DNA from: BJHL01 sp040378885
Lineage (GTDB): Bacteria; Planctomycetota; Phycisphaerae; Phycisphaerales; UBA1924
Reading direction: 5' to 3'
Assembly: GCA_046316615.1 (NCBI GenBank)
Contig: JBKDAN010000053.1
Coordinates: 62,001-126,000, forward strand
DNA: 64,000 bases
The translations under genes and the position numbers were made by a program. The notes under the pieces are model-generated. The model was not told the DNA's origin and did not search any database. It saw only the letters and a list, made by a program, of their open reading frames with translations. Of the stretch, positions 50,622 through 59,470 are shown piece after piece. How positions within the stretch are numbered: position 1 is the first letter of the stretch; every line of letters begins with the position of its first letter.

Positions 50622-53600
50622 TCAGCGCGAGGTGGCCATGGCAGGAGTGCCGGCGACTTCGATAATGCCGTCGAGCAGCGCGGGCGAATACGTCGAATCG
50701 TCGCGAACCAGTCGCGCGAGCAGACGATCGCGCGTCTGGGCGTACTCCACGTCCGTCAGACCCATATCGCGCAGCCCCGCGAACACTTCACGCACGCCAA
50801 GCAGCGTGCGCATCGTCGTCGCACGCTCGGGCGTGGTCGCCACATACCACGCAAAGTCGCGCGGCTCGATCGGCGCGTCACTTCGCGCCGCATACGCCGC
50901 AAAAGCGTCGTCAAGATCGGCGATGACCGCATCGGTCCTGTCGCTGCCCGGCCCGCCAAACACGGCATCATGCAACGTCACAACTTGCGCGACTCGCGCA
51001 CGCTCAAATCGAGCCGCCGCAACGCGCACTTCATCGTTGTCACTCGCCATCACGCGCATGTCGTTAAACACGCTGCGAGCAAGCAAGCCGTACGACAAAA
51101 CCTCCAGCGTGGACGTGGACCGTCCACGCACCGCAATTGCGCGAAGTAGATCGATGTCGTACACGGGCACGCGCACCGGCGCCGTCACAGCAGGCTCGCG
51201 CGGCACAATGTCCACCAACTGCGCAACCGCCGGAGGGGGCGGAGGCGGTGGAGGCGGTGGAGGTGGAGGTGGAGGAGGCGGGGGTGGCGGTGGCGGTGGT
51301 GGCGGTGGTGGTGGCGGTGGTGGCGGTGGTGGTGGTGGTGGCGTGTCGCGCACAGGCACAACCGCATCCAGCACCACGCCATCAGCGTTCACAAACTGAT
51401 CATCCGCCAGTTCGCCTGCGGACATCTGCACCACTTGCAAGCCGCCCGTGCCAATCGCCGTGCCCGTTGCCGTACCGATCCGCACCGCAGGCTGCGCACC
51501 ATCACCCACCATTTGCACACTGCCCCGCAACGTCAACGTACCACGCGCGACAAGATCAGTGCCATTGTCGGTCACCAACGTGCCTGATGCACCCAGCACC
51601 GGGCTCGCCGGACGACGCAGCAGACTGATGCTGGCGGCATCCACCTTCAGATCGCCGCGCGTGCTGACATCACTCAAGACAGCATCGGTGATCGCATCGA
51701 TCAACACGCTCCCAAGCCCCGTGAGCTTGTCGCCCTGCGTCATCGCGAAGCTGTTCGCATACAGCGCGATATCGCTCTCACCGATGATGCTCGCCCGCGG
51801 CGCGGGTGTGCCCGTGACCGTCTGCGTGGTGAGCGCATCAAGCCGGCGCACGGCACCAAGACTGGTGCCAAGCCGAATCGCGCCGCCATCACCAACCCGC
51901 AGATGCAGATCACGAGCGGCGATGTCATCGCTATCAATCGCGCCCCGTACGCGAATCTCACCACCCGTGTCACCCTCGCCCGCACGCATCGTCACATCGC
52001 TCGCGAGCGTCACGCGTGCGTTGTACGTCTGCGATTCTCGCGTCACCACGCTCGTGTCGGAGCTTCCACCGCCCAGCACCGTGGGCCGATCAATCGTCAA
52101 TCGATCAATCGCACGGATCGCGCCGATGCTGCCAGCCAGCCGAGCTTCACCAGCGATGGTCAACGCGCTCACGGTGGAGCCGGCTTCGCGATTGATCGCA
52201 CGCTGCACATTGATCGCGCCGCCAGCAAGGGTCACATCACCCGCGAGATCTACGTCACCTGTGTAGGTTTGCTCCGCGGACGTGATCGTGATCGGAGCTG
52301 ATCCACCTAGCGTGGCCAGACCATTCACGAACAGCGACGACGCCGCGACGGAATCCGCAAGCCTCACGCGGCCGCCAGCATCAAAGGCACTGCCACCCGA
52401 CAGCGACAGGATGCCGCCACGAAGCTGGTTGCCATCAGTGATACTGACATCACTTGCAAACGAAGCAATCGTGTAGCGAACAGGCAAGCCATCAGGACCA
52501 CTCGCCAGATCGTGCGAGAACTGAAACAACGCCGGAAGCTGGTCGCTCGCGATCGCGCCGCCCGCGCCAATGAAGACCGAGCGCGGATTGCTCACCGCGT
52601 CAGACCCACGCAGTTGCGGCGAGTTGGTGCGTAGATCAACGCTTGCATCTGCTCCCAAACCCACGTCGCCAGCCTGCAACCACAGATCATCCGCGGCGAG
52701 TACCACGTCGCTCGCTGTCACACTAAGTGCGCCCGTGCCGTCGCGGCCCGCACGCAGCGTCACATCACTCTGGCTGCGCACACTGGCGCTCAGTTGCATG
52801 TCATCACCCGCGTCGATGCGCACGTACGTGCCACTGACGAGCGAGTGTTCCACGTTCACATCACCCGCCGCCACTGCATCCAGCGACAGCGCGGCGCCGC
52901 CGTTGCTGCCGAACAAGCGCGCGAACGTCAAGCTGCCCTGCGTGACCTGCGCCACCACCCGCGTGCGACTGGGGTCTGCCAGTTGGCCACCCACGCTCAA
53001 GTCCAGCACACTGTCTGACCCCGCGGTGTAGAAGAGCGTCTTGCCCGCAGGCATGGCGGCCTGGCGGAAACCGATGGTCCCGGTCGTTGCGGTCAATCGC
53101 ACATCACCAAAGTTTGACCGCAGATACGTGCCATCGATCGTGTTGTCAACGATGTCTCGGCCCGCAGCAAACTCAATCCTGTCGGCAGCCAGCGACAGAT
53201 TGAGTCGCACAGGCTGGTTGCTGCCCACCACATCAGGATCAGGATTCGCCCGCTGCCCCAGCAGAATGTCACGCCCCGCATCAATCACCAAGGCGCCAAG
53301 AAACTTGCGGACGTCATCATTCACGAGCACATCGCGGTCCGCGCGAATGATGACATCGCCATAGAAGTTCGAAATCGCATGCCCTGAAAGCGTGTAGGGC
53401 CCGAACGCCCAGCCAAAGCCGGGGTTGTCCGTGTCGATGATGCCATCGTCGTAGATGTCATCATCCTGCGCGCCAAGCGGCCCGATGAGCACATCAACCG
53501 GCCGCAGCAGCAGTCGCGCGGGCGCCGCACCTTCCGCGTGCGTGGCCACCAATGCACCTTGCAAGCGCATCGCGCCGCTGCTGGCGACGAAGACATCGCC

Positions 53601-54671
53601 GCCATCACCGCCCAGCACGCCGCCTGAAACATCCACACGAGAACCTGCGTCACTGCGCACGATTCCCTTGCTCTCTATGCGAATATCACCACCGCTTGCG
53701 TGCTGTTCGCCGCGCGCAGCAGTCTGGCTGCCGTCACGAAGATGGATCGCATCCTGCGCGATCAATGCGATGGAACCCGCGCGATCGGCCTGACTGCTGA
53801 CATCAATCGTGCCGGCCTGTTCAACCCGCGAGCCTTCAAGTGTGACATCACCACCCCGCGCTTCGATCACGCCGCTGTGCAACACGCCCGCGTTTTTCAT
53901 CGCCAGGCCCATGGCATCGCCAGCGCCCAGCGACACCATGGCTCTCTTGCCGCGCACTACCCCACTATTGACCACCCTTGGCGTCGCCAGCGACGCATCT
54001 TCCGTGCGAGCATCACTCGCAAGCGCACCGGCATTCATCGTGACGCTGACCCGGCTGCCGCGCTCGCGAATGTGCACCTCGCCCGCCGCCGTCATCGTCA
54101 CGACGCCGTCATCTGCCAGCAACGTGCCGGTGTTCGTCACCGTCGCACCCGCCAGGTGAATCGCGTTCGCCCGAATCTCGCCATCGTTGACGACATCGCC
54201 AGTCAACTGCGTGAACCGCGCTCGCCCCGCGACAAAGTCCGCGTCACTCATCTCACCAGCCGCAGCATAAATGCGGTTGGCATCGATCACACTGCCCGCA
54301 CCAAACGTGATACCCGCCGGATTCACGAAGTACACCCGGCCATTAGCGCTCAACGCACCATCAATGCGCGTGGGTGAACCACCCGTGATGCGATTGAGCA
54401 CGCGAGCGCGATCGGTGGGCTGCACAAACTGCACGCTCGCGCCGCGAGAGATGTTGAACGCTTCGTAATTGATGATGGCCCGGTCACTGGCGCGAATCAC
54501 CGTGTGCGATCCGTCCGTCACCACGCTCGCTGAGCCTCGCACCACGCGCGCGCCTTGAATGTCCTGCGCAAGCGCCGGCGCGGCGACAACCGTGCCCGCG
54601 CTGAGCAGCAGCAACCCTGCGCGATTCAATCGCAGAGCGTTGGCGGGCATGTGCATCCATTCACACGTCAT
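50622..54671 (-). CDS. Second filamentous-haemagglutinin-type exoprotein (TpsA) with polyproline linker
   Basis: A 1349-residue surface exoprotein. The signal peptide (LLLLSAGTVVAAPALAQ) is followed by a TPS domain with SHTVIRASDRAIINYEAFNI, SVQFVQPTDRARVLNRITGG and SANGRVYFVNPAGITFG. A beta-helix region follows (VVNSGVVRGKRAMVSLGAGD, TLTSAEQTYTGDVDLAGDVT-like repeats). Residues 1111-1147 are 37 consecutive prolines, then a helical C-domain (RVAQVVTLHDAVFG, GVREVFAGLRDMGLTDVEYA) similar to the end of the first TpsA. Start ATG 54671; ATG codons at 54656 and 54650 are alternatives. It follows its TpsB gene by 77 bp. Confidence 0.9.
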   Translation of the reverse strand: MTCEWMHMPANALRLNRAGLLLLSAGTVVAAPALAQDIQGARVVRGSASVVTDGSHTVIRASDRAIINYEAFNISRGASVQFVQPTDRARVLNRITGGSPTRIDGALSANGRVYFVNPAGITFGAGSVIDANRIYAAAGEMSDADFVAGRARFTQLTGDVVNDGEIRANAIHLAGATVTNTGTLLADDGVVTMTAAGEVHIRERGSRVSVTMNAGALASDARTEDASLATPRVVNSGVVRGKRAMVSLGAGDAMGLAMKNAGVLHSGVIEARGGDVTLEGSRVEQAGTIDVSSQADRAGSIALIAQDAIHLRDGSQTAARGEQHASGGDIRIESKGIVRSDAGSRVDVSGGVLGGDGGDVFVASSGAMRLQGALVATHAEGAAPARLLLRPVDVLIGPLGAQDDDIYDDGIIDTDNPGFGWAFGPYTLSGHAISNFYGDVIIRADRDVLVNDDVRKFLGALVIDAGRDILLGQRANPDPDVVGSNQPVRLNLSLAADRIEFAAGRDIVDNTIDGTYLRSNFGDVRLTATTGTIGFRQAAMPAGKTLFYTAGSDSVLDLSVGGQLADPSRTRVVAQVTQGSLTFARLFGSNGGAALSLDAVAAGDVNVEHSLVSGTYVRIDAGDDMQLSASVRSQSDVTLRAGRDGTGALSVTASDVVLAADDLWLQAGDVGLGADASVDLRTNSPQLRGSDAVSNPRSVFIGAGGAIASDQLPALFQFSHDLASGPDGLPVRYTIASFASDVSITDGNQLRGGILSLSGGSAFDAGGRVRLADSVAASSLFVNGLATLGGSAPITITSAEQTYTGDVDLAGDVTLAGGAINVQRAINREAGSTVSALTIAGEARLAGSIGAIRAIDRLTIDRPTVLGGGSSDTSVVTRESQTYNARVTLASDVTMRAGEGDTGGEIRVRGAIDSDDIAARDLHLRVGDGGAIRLGTSLGAVRRLDALTTQTVTGTPAPRASIIGESDIALYANSFAMTQGDKLTGLGSVLIDAITDAVLSDVSTRGDLKVDAASISLLRRPASPVLGASGTLVTDNGTDLVARGTLTLRGSVQMVGDGAQPAVRIGTATGTAIGTGGLQVVQMSAGELADDQFVNADGVVLDAVVPVRDTPPPPPPPPPPPPPPPPPPPPPPPPPPPPPPPPPPPPPAVAQLVDIVPREPAVTAPVRVPVYDIDLLRAIAVRGRSTSTLEVLSYGLLARSVFNDMRVMASDNDEVRVAAARFERARVAQVVTLHDAVFGGPGSDRTDAVIADLDDAFAAYAARSDAPIEPRDFAWYVATTPERATTMRTLLGVREVFAGLRDMGLTDVEYAQTRDRLLARLVRDDSTYSPALLDGIIEVAGTPAMATSR
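51231..51341 (-). repeat. Polyproline-encoding trinucleotide tract (37 CCN codons)
   Basis: Thirty-seven in-frame CCN codons encode an unbroken proline run in the second TpsA. Codons are mostly CCA, CCG and CCC in mixed order, with few long identical runs. Confidence 0.9.
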
Positions 54672-54748
54672 CAGGCTTACTCATTCTCTCCGTACGTCGC
54701 CGGGGAGCGCACGGATCACCAAACCGCACTCTGCACTTCACCGCGCGA

Positions 54749-56671
54749 TCAATACAGGAACGTGGCCACAAAGTGCCACTGGCCATCACCCGTATCCACG
54801 ATCGCGTTACCCGCTCCGTCTTCCACTTCACTCAAAGCCCAGCCATAGTCCAGCCGCACCACAGCGCGACGCACGATGGAGAACTCAAAGCCCAGCCCCG
54901 CCCCCACCAGCGTGTTGTCTCGCTCAAAGCTCTCGCGATCGACCTGCGAGACATACCCCACATCGACGAACCCGCGCAGAATCAAGTCCCAGTCCACCGG
55001 GCCATACGCATATTGCGGCCGCCAGCGGAACGCCTCACCCAGAAAGCTCCCCGCCTGCTCGCGCGGCGCCAACATGCGCGGCAGGTGGAACCGATACTCC
55101 ACGCTCGCCGCCACGCTGTGGTCACCCGCCGCGACAGACTCGGGATAGCCGCGAACCGTGTACAGCCCCCCCACCACATCCTGATAGTTTGGCGCAAGGC
55201 GACTCCCAAGGCTCACCTGCGCCTTGCCCGTCACCGCGATTTCATGCGCCAACCCGCTGCGCTGCTCCAGACTCGCGTTGAACAAAGGCTCCAGATAGAA
55301 CGAATGCGTCGCATCGAGCTTGATGGTCGCCCAGTTCTCGTCAGCGTCAAAGCGACCCAGCGTGTCCACGCTTTCACCATCCAGCCCATCGATCGAAAAC
55401 TCAAGCATCGCACTCGCGGCGATCGCATTGCTCATGCGATACCGCTCGAGCCGCGCGCCGAGGTAGCCAACCGTCACACTCTCGTCACCTTCCACACCCG
55501 CAAACTGATTATCCACACGAATGCTGTCGAAGCGCACGCCGCCCACCGCGTCAATGAACAGATCCGCGTTCTGATAGAAATTCCATGCGACTTCGCCGCC
55601 CGCGTTCCAGCCTTCGCCTTCAAACGTCGCATCAAACTGGCCCACATCCGCGCTGGTGTATGCGTAGTAGCTGCCAAACCCGCGCACGCGAATGCGCCGC
55701 GCATCATCGATCGGTCGCTCGTAGCTGCCCTGAAACGTGTTGACGTTGTCAAAGCTCGTGCGGAAGCTCAGCGACAGAATGTCGTCAACACCCGTCAGTT
55801 GATTGTGCGTGACACCAAAGAGATACCGCCACTCATCATCATCCCGCCGTCCATCGCGCGTCGCCTGCGCGTACAGCAACCACGGTCGGTTCTCGGCAAT
55901 CAGATAATCAACGCTGGTGCCGCCAAACTCATCGCCGCTCGGCGCGAGCGCCGCATCAACCTGCCTGCCCGGATGACGATTGAGCCGGAAGAGGTAGTCA
56001 TCCAGCTTCACACGATCCACCGCCGCGACGCCCGCCGCCGTCACGGGAGAATGCTCGCGAATCCACGCGTGCACGGGGTTGTTCACCGTCGCATTCACAT
56101 CGCGAATGCGTTCACCCTGCGCGATCGTGCGCACCTCCTTCACAAAGCCCAGTGCAATACCGATGCGTAGCGACGTATCACCCGCCGGGCGACTGTCCAC
56201 CACCACGCCATCCTCGATGCGAAACTGCGCCCCGTCCGGCTCGGCGTACACGCCGATCACGCCAAACTCCTTGACGCGCGCCGCCACCGCCTGCGAAATG
56301 ATCGCCAGCGCAGTGTCGTGCATCTTCGTCGGCCCTGCCGTCCCCACATCGCTCAGCTTCACCGTGCGCGTCGCCAAGCCTTCATAAGGCGGCACCCACG
56401 CCCCGTTCACTTCCGCCAGCGTCACGCTCCCTGCCAGCACATCCGCCAGCGCCGGCGCTCCCGCCAGCTCGCGCGTGTAAAACAGTTCAATGCGCGTCAC
56501 ATCGCGCACTTCGCCATCCATCTCCACACTGCCAGGCACCGGCGGCGTATCGCCCGCAGCGGCTGTTGCTTCCGGAGCCGCGTTCTGCCTCGCAAAAGCG
56601 GGCGAAAGTACACCGGCGAAGGCAAGCAAGCCTGCCGCTCGCATGAGATGTTGGCCCAGTCCGCCGTGCAT
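54749..56671 (-). CDS. Second TpsB outer-membrane transporter
   Basis: A 640-residue partner transporter for the downstream TpsA. The signal peptide starts MHGGLGQHLMRAAGLLAFAG and ends near AFA. POTRA-like region: HDTALAIISQAVAARVKEFG, then PVHAWIREHSPVTAAGVAAV. The conserved GLYTVRGYPESVAAGD motif has VRGY at residues 506-509. The final residues WHFVATFLY match the outer-membrane barrel end, nearly identical to the other TpsB end (FHFLLTFLY). Start ATG 56671 behind GCGGAGGATTCGC. The gene precedes tpsA by 77 bp on the same strand. Confidence 0.9.
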   Translation of the reverse strand: MHGGLGQHLMRAAGLLAFAGVLSPAFARQNAAPEATAAAGDTPPVPGSVEMDGEVRDVTRIELFYTRELAGAPALADVLAGSVTLAEVNGAWVPPYEGLATRTVKLSDVGTAGPTKMHDTALAIISQAVAARVKEFGVIGVYAEPDGAQFRIEDGVVVDSRPAGDTSLRIGIALGFVKEVRTIAQGERIRDVNATVNNPVHAWIREHSPVTAAGVAAVDRVKLDDYLFRLNRHPGRQVDAALAPSGDEFGGTSVDYLIAENRPWLLYAQATRDGRRDDDEWRYLFGVTHNQLTGVDDILSLSFRTSFDNVNTFQGSYERPIDDARRIRVRGFGSYYAYTSADVGQFDATFEGEGWNAGGEVAWNFYQNADLFIDAVGGVRFDSIRVDNQFAGVEGDESVTVGYLGARLERYRMSNAIAASAMLEFSIDGLDGESVDTLGRFDADENWATIKLDATHSFYLEPLFNASLEQRSGLAHEIAVTGKAQVSLGSRLAPNYQDVVGGLYTVRGYPESVAAGDHSVAASVEYRFHLPRMLAPREQAGSFLGEAFRWRPQYAYGPVDWDLILRGFVDVGYVSQVDRESFERDNTLVGAGLGFEFSIVRRAVVRLDYGWALSEVEDGAGNAIVDTGDGQWHFVATFLY

Positions 56672-56886
56672 GCGAATCCTCCGCGCACAGCCGGCACGCG
56701 ATGCCGACTCGTCTTGCACAGGATACACGATTCTCGGGCGAATCGCACGAGCAACGTCTCAATAACCGCACGAAATCCGCGGATTTTGCCGCATTCCCAC
56801 GTTGAAGTCACCGATGCGCGTCGCCAATCTCGCGGCCCCGGCCACTGCCGGCAAAGTGACCGCGCTGGCGGGTCGATGTCGCTTGC

Positions 56887-57111
56887 ATGCGTACCTGCAT
56901 CAGCCTGCTCGCCAGCCTCACGCTCCTCGCGATTGCGGGTTGCCGCGCTTCGCACGCATCCACCGCCGCCGCCGCACCCAAGCCGCAAGCGCCCGCCAAG
57001 CTCACATCGCTGGCCGCGGGCGATGCTCTGGGCCTGGCTCTGCACGAGCACTACGTCATGGTCTCCACCCTTCGCGGCGAGACCAAACCCGTCGCCATCA
57101 CGCGCAAATGA
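56887..57111 (+). CDS. Small lipoprotein
   Basis: A 74-residue protein starting MRTCISLLASLTLLAIAGC, a lipoprotein signal with the lipidated Cys at about residue 19. The mature 55 residues are Ala/Pro-rich then KLTSLAAGDALGLALHEHYV and a basic end. No ribosome binding site is strong. A hairpin begins right at the stop codon. I do not recognise it. Confidence 0.55.
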   Translation: MRTCISLLASLTLLAIAGCRASHASTAAAAPKPQAPAKLTSLAAGDALGLALHEHYVMVSTLRGETKPVAITRK

Positions 57112-57112
57112 A

Positions 57113-57139
57113 AACCTCGCACCACTGAAGTGCAAGGTT
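57113..57139 (+). terminator. Terminator-like hairpin after the small lipoprotein gene
   Basis: The stem AACCT-GCAC / GTGC-AGGTT has single opposed C and A bases and a 7-base loop. The T tract after it is weak (CATTTATCGCTTTT), and TTTATCGCTT words repeat to 57178. Confidence 0.6.
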
Positions 57140-57178
57140 CATTTATCGCTTTTCGCTTTATCGCTTTATCGTTTTCTC

Positions 57179-58153
57179 TTACGCCCCGCGCACCATGTTG
57201 ATGATCTTCGCCGGATCGAGCTTGCTCGCTTGCGCCCGGATGTTGCCTTCCTGGCTCGCAAAGACACCCTTGGCTTCTTCAAACTTGCGTGCGAACTGCG
57301 CCTGCAGATCGCCCATGCTCAGCTTGCGACCGCTTGCGTAGTAGCTCTTGGCCACCATGCCCAGCGCATACGTGCTTGCGAATGTCATCATCGGGCCCGT
57401 GGTCTTCTCAACAACCTTGCCGGCCGTCTTGCCCAGATACTTACTCGCAAGGCCGCCCAGGAACTTGCGGGCGTAGCTCTCGACAAACTGGCCGCTCATG
57501 CCCAGGCCCACCGTCGCGATGAACTCCTTGATGTGGCCGCTATCGAGCTTGTAGCCGTAGAGCGAACCAATCTTGTAGACCATCTTGGTCTGCAGCGGAA
57601 TGATCGCGACCGTCGCCAGCCCTTGGGGCAACAGCTCAAGACCCGCGTTGATCGCGCTGTACGTCAGCACCGTGTCATCGACCTGCTTCTCGAGGGTGGG
57701 CCCCGCCGCGGCAGGGGCCGCAACTGCGCCAAGACCCGCCGCGCCGACAGCCGCAGCTGCACCAGCGCCCGCCGCTTTGCCATCAAGCGTCAGATCAACC
57801 AGGTCATCCGCTTGCTTCACCGTCTCTCGCGCTGCCGCCGCATCCACGCCCAGCAGCACGGCGAGCTTGCTCAGAAATTCCTTCTCCGCAGGCGAAGACA
57901 CGCCGTCGCAATCACACACGCCCACCGCGAGTTCGTAGCACGAACGCTTGACCGCAGGATCATTGATCTTGCGAGCTTCTTCTTCGATCGTCGTCTGTCG
58001 CAGGAAGACACGCTGAAAGACCGAGGGGTCAACGCCGCCGATCTGGTTCAGCGCCTGCTGCAGCTTCACTCGCTCGCTTTCGCTCTGATTGCCATCCACC
58101 ATCGCAGCAAGCAGACAGATCGAGGCCAGAGCTTCACGTTCCATCGTCGTCAT
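57179..58153 (-). CDS. TerB-like / DUF697-like helical protein
   Basis: A 324-residue protein. The first 120 residues are helical with EREALASICLLAAMVDGNQS, AKEF-like EKEFLSKLAVLLGVDAAAAR, consistent with a TerB-type fold; an acidic CDCDGVSSPAE segment lies between helices. After an Ala/Gly linker (GAGAAAAVGAAGLGAVA) a DUF697-type region follows: TVLTYSAINAGLELLPQGLA, VAIIPLQTKMVYKIGSLYGY and LGMSGQFVESYARKFLGGLA, with two likely membrane-inserted helices. Start ATG 58153 behind GGAGGTTGCTC. Function is unclear; DUF697 proteins occur near GTPases. Confidence 0.78.
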   Translation of the reverse strand: MTTMEREALASICLLAAMVDGNQSESERVKLQQALNQIGGVDPSVFQRVFLRQTTIEEEARKINDPAVKRSCYELAVGVCDCDGVSSPAEKEFLSKLAVLLGVDAAAARETVKQADDLVDLTLDGKAAGAGAAAAVGAAGLGAVAAPAAAGPTLEKQVDDTVLTYSAINAGLELLPQGLATVAIIPLQTKMVYKIGSLYGYKLDSGHIKEFIATVGLGMSGQFVESYARKFLGGLASKYLGKTAGKVVEKTTGPMMTFASTYALGMVAKSYYASGRKLSMGDLQAQFARKFEEAKGVFASQEGNIRAQASKLDPAKIINMVRGA

Positions 58154-58236
58154 TGAGCAACCTCCGCAGCATTGTTGGGGCTGTCAGCGCGACAGTTTCA
58201 GTGATTCCCGCATAAGTAACCGTCCCTCTGCATGCG

Positions 58237-59406
58237 TTACGGCACGTCAACGTCAAATCCCACCCATCCGTCGCGATCTGGCCATGCCGTCACGCTCCAG
58301 CCGCCAAAGTCCACGCGGCTCTTTTCCGTCGCTCCCCGCACAAACACACGCCACGACGCAAGCTGCCGACTCTGCCCTGGCTCCGCCACCTCCACCGTCT
58401 TCGCATCACCCGCAGGCCGCGACACAGGCGCCGCGAACTTCGTCGTCAGTCGGCGTTGCAGCGCGACACGATCGCCCTGCTGCACCACCCGCGCAAGGCC
58501 GCCCCGCCGCGAAAGCCCTTCACGCTGCAGCCACGCCGCATCCACCACCAGCGACGCGGCCACACTCGTGCCAATCACCTCACCCGTTTCCAGATCAACT
58601 TCCACACACGCATCTTCACCCACGCCAATGGCAAGTCGCGTGCCCGACGCTTCCATCGCCGCAACCAGTCGCCCGATGCGGTCGCGCTCAAAGAAGTGCG
58701 AGTCCGTCATCGCCCAAGGCAACATCCGCATCCCCGGCCCGATACGCGGCCCCACAATCACCACATCATCCCCGCCCGGCGGATTGTCCGGATCAATCGT
58801 CGTGTCAAACGCGACCGCACTCTCGCCCTCGCGCACAATGCCCAGCGCCGCGGAGCTACGACCGCTCCAGAACATTACATCACCCATCATCGCCGCACCA
58901 GCGCTTGTCCCCGCAATCACGCCATCTCGCGCCAGCAGCCGCCGCATCGCCAGACACTCTGGCGAATCCTTGTCGCCCTCGCGATACTTCGCCGTGATGC
59001 GCTTCTGATCCCCACCCGTAAAGAACAACGCGCTCGCCGCATCGATCTTCGCGACCGCCGCTTCGCTGCTGGTCTCACGCCCGATCACATCAACGGCAAT
59101 CTGCGGACACCACACCGCAAACGACTCCATCTTGCCCTTGGCCGCATCCGCTTCGTCGCCGCTCGCCGTCGTCACAATCACAATGCGCGGCGCTTCACCC
59201 CGCCGCGCACCCACGCGCACAAGCTCCGCAAATCGCTGATACACCGGCGCATTGTCATCTTCAAGCCCGCCGCCAATCACCAGCAGCGTTCCGCGCACGC
59301 CTGCATCCGCACCCCCGCTCGCCTCACGCCCCGCCCCACACGCGCCAAGCACCACCATCACCACGCCAAGCACCGAAAACAACACACTTCTTGTCACCAT
59401 GTTCAT
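58237..59406 (-). CDS. Lipoprotein cyanophycinase (S51 family peptidase)
   Basis: Expected to cut cyanophycin, a poly-aspartate backbone with arginine side chains, into beta-Asp-Arg dipeptides. The 389-residue protein has a lipoprotein signal (SVLGVVMVVLGAC, lipidated at about Cys23), the LLVIGGGLEDDNAPVYQRFA start of the S51 fold, FFTGGDQKRITAKYR and the nucleophile Ser168 in VIAGTSAGAAMM. An exported lipid-anchored form fits the extracellular CphE type and not the cytoplasmic CphB. ATG 59406 follows GGGAGGATTG. An isoaspartyl peptidase gene lies 64 bp upstream on the same strand. Confidence 0.88.
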   Translation of the reverse strand: MNMVTRSVLFSVLGVVMVVLGACGAGREASGGADAGVRGTLLVIGGGLEDDNAPVYQRFAELVRVGARRGEAPRIVIVTTASGDEADAAKGKMESFAVWCPQIAVDVIGRETSSEAAVAKIDAASALFFTGGDQKRITAKYREGDKDSPECLAMRRLLARDGVIAGTSAGAAMMGDVMFWSGRSSAALGIVREGESAVAFDTTIDPDNPPGGDDVVIVGPRIGPGMRMLPWAMTDSHFFERDRIGRLVAAMEASGTRLAIGVGEDACVEVDLETGEVIGTSVAASLVVDAAWLQREGLSRRGGLARVVQQGDRVALQRRLTTKFAAPVSRPAGDAKTVEVAEPGQSRQLASWRVFVRGATEKSRVDFGGWSVTAWPDRDGWVGFDVDVP

Positions 59407-59470
59407 CAATCCTCCCGGATCCTTCCCCAACTCACCTCTTCACCTGCTCACCTGCTCACCTCTTCACTGT

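Noticed and set aside
56318..58156. A 612-codon plus-strand frame opposite the TpsB end and the TerB/DUF697 gene
   Set aside because: It spans two opposite-strand genes and the spacer between them, which is typical of a shadow, and it has poor composition.
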